Source: Ancylobacter sp. WKF20 (GTDB taxonomy: Bacteria > Pseudomonadota > Alphaproteobacteria > Rhizobiales > Xanthobacteraceae). Taken from it: 64,000 nucleotides of DNA. A model generated the notes under the pieces. The model was not told where the DNA came from. It searched no databases and saw nothing but the letters and a program-made list of their open reading frames with translations. The first letter of the stretch is position 1, and each line of letters starts with the position of its first letter. Below, piece by piece: positions 25,878 to 33,095 of this stretch. The DNA is taken from positions 4,322,001 to 4,386,000 of the forward strand of contig NZ_CP121679.1 of the NCBI RefSeq assembly GCF_029760895.1, read 5' to 3'. The translations under genes were made by a program, and so were the position numbers.

Positions 25878-26504
25878 CTACTGGCTGGCCCAGAGCACGC
25901 GCGCGATCCAGGCGATCTCGCCTTCCGTGAAGCTGCGGTCGGGGTGCTCCGGGTTGAGCGAGCGCAGTTCCACTGTGCGCGTGGTGCGGCGCTTCAGTTC
26001 CTTGGCCAGCACCTCGCCCTCGCGCGTCTTCACGATCACCCGGTCGCCCCGCCGCACCGGCGCCGCCGGGGAGACCACCACGACATCGCCGTCGCGGTAG
26101 AGCGGCAGCATGGAATCGCCGGCGATCTCCAGCGCATAGGCGTGCTCGTCGCCCACATTGGGAAAGGCGATCTCGTCCCACGAGCCACCGACCGGAAAGC
26201 CGGCATCGTCGAAATAGCCGCCCGCGCCCGCCTGCGCGAAGCCGATGAGCGGGATCGCCCGGCGCCCCGCCGTCGCCCCTTCGATGAGTGCCATGAAGTC
26301 ATCGAGGCTGGTCGCGGTCGCCGCGAGGATCTTGGCGATGCTCTCGGTCGAGGGCCAGCGCAGATGCCCGTCAGCCGTGGTGCGCTTGGAGCGGTTGAAG
26401 GTGGTCGCGTCGAGGCCGGCGCGCTTGGCCAGCGCCGAGGGGCTCAGCCCATGGCGCTCGGCCAGCCGGTCAATGGCCCGCCAGATCTGCGGATGAGTCA
26501 GCAC
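25878..26504 (-). CDS. S24-family HTH repressor (LexA/CI-like)
   Basis: A 208-residue regulator. N-terminal HTH (RLAERHGLSPSALAKRAGLD then ATTFNRSKR), C-terminal S24 peptidase-like domain with the Ser in EIAGDSMLPLYRDGD and the Lys in RVIVKTREGEVLAKEL. Such chromosomal S24 regulators are conserved in Hyphomicrobiales and are not necessarily prophage-derived; no phage gene is nearby. A perfect 7-bp inverted repeat lies 30-51 bp upstream of the start, a likely self-operator. Confidence 0.88.
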   Translation of the reverse strand: MLTHPQIWRAIDRLAERHGLSPSALAKRAGLDATTFNRSKRTTADGHLRWPSTESIAKILAATATSLDDFMALIEGATAGRRAIPLIGFAQAGAGGYFDDAGFPVGGSWDEIAFPNVGDEHAYALEIAGDSMLPLYRDGDVVVVSPAAPVRRGDRVIVKTREGEVLAKELKRRTTRTVELRSLNPEHPDRSFTEGEIAWIARVLWASQ

Positions 26505-26533
26505 AATGCACCGCCGCCGGAATTTTGTCGGAT

Positions 26534-26555
26534 GAATAGGAATTATACCCTATTC
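26534..26555. promoter_or_regulatory. Palindromic operator upstream of the S24 repressor
   Basis: GAATAGG (26534-26540) and CCTATTC (26549-26555), perfect arms around AATTATAC. The AT-rich centre suits a -10 region. It lies between the repressor (minus) and the DUF952-pyrD genes (plus). Confidence 0.6.
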
Positions 26556-26667
26556 TCGCCAAAGTCCAGCCGCCTCGCGCGCCATGCGTGCGCACGACTT
26601 CGCCGTTGCCAGCTCACCAGAGCGGGGCTAGAGCGGGCGCGACCCCGCCGCAGCAGGATGAAGTCCC

Positions 26668-27027
26668 GTGAGTCAGCCCCCCGCTCTCGTCTACAAGATC
26701 GTGCCGCGCGCGCTGTGGCAGCCGGCGGAAGAGGCCGGGCGCTTTGACGGCGCGCCGGTGGACCTTGCCGACGGCTTCATCCATTTCTCGACGGAAGCGC
26801 AGGTGGCCGAGACCGCCGCCCGCCATTTCGCTGGGCAGGACGATCTGCTGCTGGTGGCCATCCGCACCGAACGGCTCGATCCCGCCGCGCTGCGCTTCGA
26901 GCCTTCGCGCGGCGGCGATCTGTTTCCCCATCTCTACGCCCCGCTCGATCTCGCGGCCGTCGCCTGGGTGCGCGACCTGCCGTTGGGCGAGCATGGGCGC
27001 CACCTCTTTCCCGCGTTCGAGGGCTGA
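26668..27027 (+). CDS. DUF952 family protein
   Basis: A 119-residue cytosolic protein. DUF952 features: VYKIVPRALWQPAEEAGRF, DGFIHFSTEAQVAETAARHF and the FPHLYAPLDLAAVAWVRDLP block. The start at 26668 is a GTG. The family is structurally related to ADP-ribosyltransferase-like folds but has no proven reaction. It ends 3 bp before pyrD, a pairing common in alphaproteobacteria. Confidence 0.9.
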   Translation: MSQPPALVYKIVPRALWQPAEEAGRFDGAPVDLADGFIHFSTEAQVAETAARHFAGQDDLLLVAIRTERLDPAALRFEPSRGGDLFPHLYAPLDLAAVAWVRDLPLGEHGRHLFPAFEG

Positions 27028-27030
27028 ATC

Positions 27031-28107
27031 ATGCGTGCGCTGCTCGATCTCGCGCTTCCCTTCGCCCGGCTGATCGACCCGGAAACCGCGCATGGCCTTG
27101 CCATAAGCGCGCTCTCCCGCCTGCCGGCCGGCCCCGCCCCGGCGGATGATCCGCGCCTCGCGGTGGACGCTTTCGGCCTGCGCTTCCCGAACCCGGTGGG
27201 CCTCGCCGCCGGCTTCGACAAGGAGGCCGAGGTGCCGGACGCGATGCTCGGCGCCGGCTTCGGCTTCGTCGAGGTGGGCACCATCACGCCGCGCCCGCAG
27301 CCCGGCAATCCGCGCCCACGCAATTTCCGCCTCGTCGAGGACCGCGCGGTCATCAACCGCTATGGCTTCAACAGCGGCGGCCATGGCCCGGCGAAAGCGC
27401 GGCTCGCCGCGCGGCGCGGCCGGGCGGGGATCGTCGGCGTCAATGTCGGGGCGAACAAGGACAGCAGCGACCGCGCCGCCGACTATGTCTCGGGCATCCG
27501 CGCCTTTGCCGGCCTCGCCAGCTATTTCACCGCCAACGTCTCCTCCCCCAACACACCGGGTCTGCGCGACCTGCAGGAGGAGAGCGCGCTGGATGATCTG
27601 CTTGCCCGCGTTATCGCCGCGCGCGACGAGGCGGCGCCGGGCATCCCGCTGCTCCTGAAGATCGCCCCCGATCTCGCGCTAGCCCATCTCGACGGGGTGG
27701 TGGAGGTGGCGAGACGCCGGCGGATCGACGGGCTGATCGTCTCCAACACCACCATTTCTCGCCCGCCCACCCTGCGCGCGGCGGCGAAAAGCGAGACCGG
27801 CGGGCTCTCCGGCCGCCCGCTCTTTGCGCTCTCCACCCGGATGCTGGCGGAGACCTATCTGCGCGTCGATGGCGCCTTCCCGCTGATCGGCGTCGGCGGC
27901 ATTGACAGCCCGCAGACCGCGCTCGCCAAGATCGAGGCCGGGGCGAGCCTGATCCAGCTCTATTCGAGCCTCGTCTATGAAGGGCTGGGGCTGGCCGAGC
28001 GGATCAAGGCGGGGCTTGTCGCGCATCTTGCCCGCGAGAAGACGACGCTTGCCGCGCTGACCGGCCGCAACGCCGCCGCTCTGGCGCGCGAGCCGTTCCC
28101 CGGCTGA
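27031..28107 (+). CDS. pyrD: Dihydroorotate dehydrogenase (quinone)
   Basis: Fourth step of UMP synthesis; membrane-associated class 2 enzyme. 358 residues, with an N-terminal membrane-binding helix ([20 protein letters not shown]), FMN-site motifs ([46 protein letters not shown]) and the C-terminal [20 protein letters not shown]. The catalytic Ser lies in the VSSPNTPG loop. Co-transcribed with the DUF952 gene. Confidence 0.97.
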   Translation: MRALLDLALPFARLIDPETAHGLAISALSRLPAGPAPADDPRLAVDAFGLRFPNPVGLAAGFDKEAEVPDAMLGAGFGFVEVGTITPRPQPGNPRPRNFRLVEDRAVINRYGFNSGGHGPAKARLAARRGRAGIVGVNVGANKDSSDRAADYVSGIRAFAGLASYFTANVSSPNTPGLRDLQEESALDDLLARVIAARDEAAPGIPLLLKIAPDLALAHLDGVVEVARRRRIDGLIVSNTTISRPPTLRAAAKSETGGLSGRPLFALSTRMLAETYLRVDGAFPLIGVGGIDSPQTALAKIEAGASLIQLYSSLVYEGLGLAERIKAGLVAHLAREKTTLAALTGRNAAALAREPFPG

Positions 28108-28145
28108 GGCTGGCGAGGCTCGGCGCGCCTACCCCATGCCGGCGT

Positions 28146-28670
28146 TCAGCCCATGCAGGCATTTTCCTGCGCGCTGTAGCCGGCGGGGCGGGGGGCGTTC
28201 TTCTGCGGCTGGCCGCGCCCGAGCGCGCCGTCCGAGCGGGCCCGCAGATAGATGAAGATGGCGTCGAGATAGCACATCACATTGGGGTTGGTGCCGAAGG
28301 CGGGCATGACCAGATCCTGGCTCACGCTGACATTCTGCTTGCCGTTCACCACCGTGTCGCGAAAGGCGTCATAGTCGAGCGCCTTCAGCGCATCGACCAG
28401 CGAGGGCGCGAAGCTGGAGCCCAGCCCGTCCGGCCCGTGGCATTGCAGGCAGTTGGCGGCGTAGCGGATGTAGCCGACCGAGGTGTACCAGTCGACCGTG
28501 CCGTCGGGTTCGATCTTGAAGGTCGGGTTGCCGGCCTTGTCGCTATATTCCCCGTCGCTGACGCTGGCCGGCGTCGGGTCGCCTGAGCCATCCGCCGCGA
28601 GCGGTGAGGCGAGGGCGAGAAGCAGGGCGGCCGCCGCCCCGAAGGCGGCGCCGGTGCGTGGCGTGGTCAT
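28146..28670 (-). CDS. Methanol-metabolism-type cytochrome c (XoxG/MxaG-like)
   Basis: A 174-residue periplasmic c-type cytochrome. Signal peptide (GAAFGAAAALLLALASPLAA), haem motif CLQCH, distal Met probably in LVMPAFGTNPNVMCYLDAIF, and a C-terminal ARSDGALGRGQPQKN and ENACMG. The two extra cysteines (MCYL, ACMG) mark the four-Cys group named methanol-metabolism-related, electron acceptors of XoxF-type dehydrogenases. No alcohol dehydrogenase gene is next to it. ATG at 28670 has GGGAG upstream. Confidence 0.85.
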   Translation of the reverse strand: MTTPRTGAAFGAAAALLLALASPLAADGSGDPTPASVSDGEYSDKAGNPTFKIEPDGTVDWYTSVGYIRYAANCLQCHGPDGLGSSFAPSLVDALKALDYDAFRDTVVNGKQNVSVSQDLVMPAFGTNPNVMCYLDAIFIYLRARSDGALGRGQPQKNAPRPAGYSAQENACMG

Positions 28671-28753
28671 GATCACTCCCTCATCCCCGGCTTCTTGCCG
28701 TCCGGGGATCACGGAGCCTCCCGCCGCGCGGGCGGGCCGTCAAGCCGGGCGGG

Positions 28754-29023
28754 TCAGCGGCCGCGATTGGCGAGGCGCATGATGATCCACAGCGGGATGA
28801 CGATCACCGCGCCGAGCACGAAATAGCGCCACAGCCGTTCCACCGCCTCGAAGCTGAAATGGAACAGATGCCGCACCAGGCTTTCCAGGCTGGCGAAGAT
28901 GTTCATCGGGTCGAGGCCGAGGGCGGAGAGGATGACGCCGACCACCAGCGAGAGCAGCAGCAGCCGGATGAGCACCCAGAGCGGCGAGCCGCCCATCCAG
29001 CGGGCGAGCTGATTATCGGCCAT
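28754..29023 (-). CDS. Small inner-membrane protein (DUF6460-like)
   Basis: An 89-residue protein with two hydrophobic segments (SPLWVLIRLLLLSLVVGVIL and YFVLGAVIVIPLWIIMRLAN) flanking an amphipathic stretch (NIFASLESLVRHLFHFSFEA). I recognise the layout from small Hyphomicrobiales membrane proteins of the DUF6460 type, but without a search the family name is tentative. Its ATG follows the ligase stop by 3 bp on the same strand, so it is translated at the end of the exonuclease-ligase operon. Confidence 0.7.
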   Translation of the reverse strand: MADNQLARWMGGSPLWVLIRLLLLSLVVGVILSALGLDPMNIFASLESLVRHLFHFSFEAVERLWRYFVLGAVIVIPLWIIMRLANRGR

Positions 29024-29026
29024 GAT

Positions 29027-30748
29027 CTACGCTCCTTCGGCAGTCGTTGGCGCCTTCCCTAGCACGCCGGCGGCGGGGTTGGGAGCGGCGCGGCGGGGGG
29101 CGCTGCCCTCCTCGCCGATCATCGCTTCCAGCGTCGCTAGCCGGTCGGCCTCGCCCGGCGGCTTGTCCCAGCGCAGCCGGGCGATGCGGGGGAAGCGCAT
29201 GGCAAGGCCCGAGCGGTGGCGGGTCGAGCGCGCCAGCCCCTCAAAGGCGACTTCGACCACCAGCCCCTCGCTGGCGGTATGCACCACCTCGCGCACCGGG
29301 CCGAAGCGGTTCACCGTGTGGCGGCGCACGAAGCGGTCGATCTCGATCAACTCGGCATCGGTGAAGCCGAAATAGGCCTTGCCGACCGGCACCAACTCGC
29401 CCTCGCCGGAACGCTCCCCGGTCCACACCCCGAAGGTGTAGTCGGAATAATAGGAGGAGCGTTTGCCATGGCCGCGCTGGGCGTACATCAGCACGGCATC
29501 GACGCTGTGCGGGTCACGCTTCCATTTCCACCACGGGCCCTTGGGACGTCCGGGCAGATAAGGCGTATCGGCGCGCTTCAGCATCACGCCCTCCACCGCT
29601 TCCGCATCCTCCCCCGCGCCATGGGAGGCCGGGTCGGCACGGGCGCTCGCCAGCTCGTCCCAGCTCGCGAAGGGCACGAGGGGGGAGAGGTCGAGACGGC
29701 CTTCGGCGGGGTGCGTGGCGATCAGCGCGGCGAGCCGGGCGCGGCGCGCCTCGAAGGGCAGGTCGCGCAAATCCTCCCCCGCCTCGACCAGGAGATCATA
29801 GGCGCGGATATGGGCGGGGAACTCCGCGATCAGTTTGGCGGAGACCACCTTCCGGTTCAGCCGCTGCTGCAACACGTTGAAGGACTGCACCCGCCCCTCG
29901 CGCAGGATCAGCAATTCGCCATCCACCGCGCCGTCAAAGGCCAGCGCCTCGGCAAGGTCCGGGAAGGCGCCGGAAATATCCTCGCCGGTGCGGCTGTAGA
30001 GCCGGGTGACATGCCGGCCATCCGGCCCGGCGGACCGCACCGCCTGCACGCGGATGCCGTCCCATTTCCATTCGGCGCGGAAAGCGGCGGGGTCGAGCGC
30101 GGCGAAATCGGCATCCTCGATGGGGTGGGAAAGCATCACCGGGCGGAACGGGGCGGGGTCCTCGGTCTCGGGCTTCTCGCCGTGCCCCTCCGCCCAGGCG
30201 AACAGCGCCTCATAGGGCGGGGCGAGGCCCGGCCAGACCAGCTCGATCTCGTCCGGCGTGCGTTCGCCCAGCGCCGCCACCGCGGTCTTGGCGAGGCGCG
30301 CGGACACGCCGATGCGCAGCCCGCCGGTGATGAGCTTCAACAGCGCCCAGCGCCCGGTCTCGTCCAGCCGGTCGAGCAGCGAGGCCAGCACCGCGGGCAT
30401 CTCCGCCCGGCCCATATGGGTGAAGGTGTGGACGATGGCGGAGAGCGGCGGCGGCTCGGTGTCGTTGCGGCCGTGCGGCGCTGGCCACATCAGCGCGACG
30501 GTCTCGGAGAGGTCGCCGACATAATCATAGGACAGCGCGAACAGCACCGGGTCGGTGCGCTCCATGATGAGCTGGCGGATCAGCCCCGGCTTGGCGTTGC
30601 GGAACGACAGCGCCCCGGTGAGCGCGGCCAGCGCCCAGCCGCGCTCGGGGTCCGGCGTGTGGCGGAAATAATCGGCGATGAGCCGGATCTTCCCGTTGCG
30701 GCGCGGCTCATAAACGAGGCGGTCGAGAAGCGCGGCGAAGCGGTTCAT
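29027..30748 (-). CDS. ATP-dependent DNA ligase of the Lhr-Core cluster
   Basis: A 573-residue ligase. N-terminal DNA-binding domain (MNRFAALLDRLVYEPRRNGK...), nucleotidyltransferase core with the adenylated Lys in EWKWDGIRVQ (KxDG), GELLILREGRVQSF, VEGVMLKRADTPYLPGRPKG and WWKWKRDP, then an OB domain. This is the bacterial LigB/C-type ligase that sits with an MBL exonuclease, Lhr-Core helicase and PdeM. Its ATG overlaps the exonuclease stop by 4 nt. Complete. Confidence 0.93.
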   Translation of the reverse strand: MNRFAALLDRLVYEPRRNGKIRLIADYFRHTPDPERGWALAALTGALSFRNAKPGLIRQLIMERTDPVLFALSYDYVGDLSETVALMWPAPHGRNDTEPPPLSAIVHTFTHMGRAEMPAVLASLLDRLDETGRWALLKLITGGLRIGVSARLAKTAVAALGERTPDEIELVWPGLAPPYEALFAWAEGHGEKPETEDPAPFRPVMLSHPIEDADFAALDPAAFRAEWKWDGIRVQAVRSAGPDGRHVTRLYSRTGEDISGAFPDLAEALAFDGAVDGELLILREGRVQSFNVLQQRLNRKVVSAKLIAEFPAHIRAYDLLVEAGEDLRDLPFEARRARLAALIATHPAEGRLDLSPLVPFASWDELASARADPASHGAGEDAEAVEGVMLKRADTPYLPGRPKGPWWKWKRDPHSVDAVLMYAQRGHGKRSSYYSDYTFGVWTGERSGEGELVPVGKAYFGFTDAELIEIDRFVRRHTVNRFGPVREVVHTASEGLVVEVAFEGLARSTRHRSGLAMRFPRIARLRWDKPPGEADRLATLEAMIGEEGSAPRRAAPNPAAGVLGKAPTTAEGA

Positions 30749-31794
30749 GCCGTGCCATCCGCGATCGCGGTGGCCTCGGCGGCGGCGTTCTCCGCCTCTT
30801 CCTCGCCATAACCGACCATGTGCAGCGGGCGGGCGCGCAGGCCGGCAAGCCCGGCCCAATGCACCAGCGCGTCCTCCTGCCCATGGGTGACCCAGAGCTC
30901 CTCGCAGCCCGTGGCGAGGATGGAGGCCTGAAGATCGTCCCAGTCGGCGTGGTCGGAAATGATCAGAGGCAGCTCGACGCCGTTCTGCCGGGCGCGGGCG
31001 CGGATGCGCATCCAGCCCGAGGCGAAGGCGGTGACGGGGTCGGGGAAACGCCGCGACCACACATCGGTGAGCGAACTTGGCGGGCAGAGCACCACCGCGC
31101 CGGCGAGCTCCGCCCCCTTCAGCCCGCGCGCCGGGCAAACCGCGCCGAGGTCGATACCCTCGGCCTGATAATAGGCGGTGAGCTTTTCCATCGCGCCATG
31201 CAGCAGGATCGGCCGCTCATGCCCGGCGGCGCGCAGCAGCGCCATCACCCGCTGCGCCTTGCCGAGCGCATAGGCGCCGACGAGATGCGCCCGCTCCGGG
31301 AACAGCGCGAGCGATTGCATCAGCTTGGCGATCTCGTCGGCCGGCTCGGGATGTCGGAACACCGGCAGGCCGAAAGTCGCCTCGGAGATGAAGACATGGC
31401 AGCGCACCGGCTCGAAGGGCAAAGCGGTCGGGTCGGCGCCCGGCTTGTAGTCCCCGGAGGCGACGATGCGGCAGCCGTCCTTTTCCAGCAGGATCTGCGC
31501 CGAGCCGAGAATATGCCCGGCCGGGTAAAAGGTGACGGTCACGCCGTTGACGCGCGTGCTCTCGCCATAGGCGGCCGCCTGTGTCGAGCCGGCGAAGGTC
31601 TCGCCATAGCGGATCGCCATGATGTCGAGCGTCTGCCGCGTCGCCAGCACGGCGCCGTGGCCGGCGCGGGCATGGTCGGAATGGCCATGGGTGATGAGCG
31701 CCCGCGGCACGGGGCGGGTCGGGTCGATGAAGAAATCGCCGGCCGGCGAATAGAGGCCTTGGGGCGTGGAGTGGAGAAGCTCTTCCGGGCGCAT
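30745..31794 (-). CDS. Ligase-associated DNA exonuclease (metallo-beta-lactamase fold)
   Basis: A 349-residue nuclease of the beta-CASP/SNM1-like MBL group. Zinc motif HGHSDHARAGH near the N-terminus, IVASGDYKPGADPTALPFEP, then ISDHADWDDL and ELWVTHGQEDALVHW at the C-terminus. First gene of the minus-strand repair pair, translationally coupled to the ligase. ATG at 31794 chosen; a TTG 6 nt upstream is in frame. Confidence 0.93.
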   Translation of the reverse strand: MRPEELLHSTPQGLYSPAGDFFIDPTRPVPRALITHGHSDHARAGHGAVLATRQTLDIMAIRYGETFAGSTQAAAYGESTRVNGVTVTFYPAGHILGSAQILLEKDGCRIVASGDYKPGADPTALPFEPVRCHVFISEATFGLPVFRHPEPADEIAKLMQSLALFPERAHLVGAYALGKAQRVMALLRAAGHERPILLHGAMEKLTAYYQAEGIDLGAVCPARGLKGAELAGAVVLCPPSSLTDVWSRRFPDPVTAFASGWMRIRARARQNGVELPLIISDHADWDDLQASILATGCEELWVTHGQEDALVHWAGLAGLRARPLHMVGYGEEEAENAAAEATAIADGTA

Positions 31795-31853
31795 CGCCAA
31801 CGATATATAGGGCGGCGCCGCGACTTTCCGCGAGCCCCCTGAAAGAACCTCTC

Positions 31854-32807
31854 ATGAGCGCCGCCCGGCTGATCCTCTCTTCCGGTGACCCTCTGGTCGA
31901 CCGCCGGATGGACTGGGCGCGCGCCCTCATAGTCGAGGGCAATCCGGGCGATGCCGCCGCCCTGCTCGACGAGGCCTTGCAGCGCGCCGACCACTACGCG
32001 CCCGGCTGGTTCCTGCTCGGCGAGGCGCGCGAGGCGATGGGCGAGTTTGAGGCGGCGCGGGCCGCCTATGAGCGCGCGCTCGATCTCGACCCTGCCGACA
32101 CGCTGGGTGCGGGCCTGCATGTTGTGCGCCTCGGCGGCACGCTGCCGGAGGCAGGCGGGGCGGGAACGGGTTTCGGCATGAGTGAAGCCTATGTGCGCAC
32201 CCTGTTCGACCAGTATGCCGACCGCTTCGACGCCGCGCTGGCCCGGCTCGGCTATCGCGGGCCGGAGCTGATCGACGCGGCCCTTTCCGACGCCTGCGCC
32301 GCGCTCGCGCGGCCCTATGCCTTCGGGCGCGGGCTGGATCTCGGCTGCGGCACTGGGCTGGTGGCGGCGCGGCTTGCCGATCATGTCGGCGCGCTGGAAG
32401 GCGTCGATCTCTCGCCCAACATGATCGCGCTGGCGCAGCGCCGCGGCGTCTATGAGCGCGCGGTGGCGGGCGAGATGGTCGCCTTCCTCGCGGCCCGCCC
32501 GGCGCAGGAGGTGGACCTCATCTTCGCTGGCGACGCCTTCTGCTATCTTGATGATCTCGGCCCCATCCTCACCGAGAGCGCCCGCGTGCTGGAGCCCGGC
32601 GGGCTGCTGGCCTTCACCGTCGAGACCCATGACGGCGCCGGCATCCTGCTGCGCGACACGCTGCGCTTCGCCCATGCCGAGATTTACGTGCGCGCGGCGC
32701 TGGCCGAGGCTGGCCTCGCGCTGATCTCCTGCGCCGGGCAGTCGACGCGGACGGAGAAGGAGCAACCGGTGCCGGGGCTGGTGGTGGTGGCGGTGAAAGC
32801 CGTCTAG
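31854..32807 (+). CDS. TPR-containing class I SAM methyltransferase
   Basis: A 317-residue protein. Residues about 15-85 form TPR-like helices (DAAALLDEALQRADHYAPGW, AYERALDLDPADTLGAG). A methyltransferase domain with LDLGCGTGLVAARLADHVG (motif I), GVDLSPNMIALAQRRG and VLEPGGLLAFTVETHD follows. It is divergent from the exonuclease with a 59-bp gap and precedes the Lhr helicase by a 288-bp repeat-filled gap. Substrate unknown. Its position inside the Lhr-Core set may be fortuitous. Confidence 0.87.
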   Translation: MSAARLILSSGDPLVDRRMDWARALIVEGNPGDAAALLDEALQRADHYAPGWFLLGEAREAMGEFEAARAAYERALDLDPADTLGAGLHVVRLGGTLPEAGGAGTGFGMSEAYVRTLFDQYADRFDAALARLGYRGPELIDAALSDACAALARPYAFGRGLDLGCGTGLVAARLADHVGALEGVDLSPNMIALAQRRGVYERAVAGEMVAFLAARPAQEVDLIFAGDAFCYLDDLGPILTESARVLEPGGLLAFTVETHDGAGILLRDTLRFAHAEIYVRAALAEAGLALISCAGQSTRTEKEQPVPGLVVVAVKAV

Positions 32808-32812
32808 TCGTC

Positions 32813-33024
32813 ATCCCGGCCGGAGGCGAAGCCGGAGAGCCGGGATCGCGTGCCGAAAGCGCTCATCATCGGACAACGATCCCGGATATTGCCTGCGGCA
32901 ATTCCGGGATGACGCTTTCAATCGAAGCAGCGTCATGGCCGGGCTTGTCCCGGTCCTCCGGGCCTTTCGCTCCGTCCACACACCCGGGAAGTCGTGGATG
33001 CCCGGGCCAAGCCCGGGCATGACG
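32813..33024. repeat. REP-like palindrome group (copy 3)
   Basis: At least four hairpins. One with arms ATCCCGG/CCGGGAT spans about 32813-32846. Another with the same arm type spans about 32880-32910. A third lies at 32934-32956 (ATGGCCGGGCTT...). The last is ATGCCCGGGC/GCCCGGGCAT at about 32999-33020. Related to the units at 13.3, 19.5 and 23.0 kb. Fills the gap before lhr. Confidence 0.75.
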
Positions 33025-33095
33025 GTGTGCGAGGCGGCAGGTGCTCCGGCACGCGCCCCCCTCGCAATTCCCTCCCGGCGCATTAGCTTTGCGCG

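Noticed and set aside
25878..26504. LexA itself
   Set aside because: The HTH and length differ from LexA, no LexA-type direct repeat (GAAC-N7-GAAC) is upstream, and no SOS gene is nearby.
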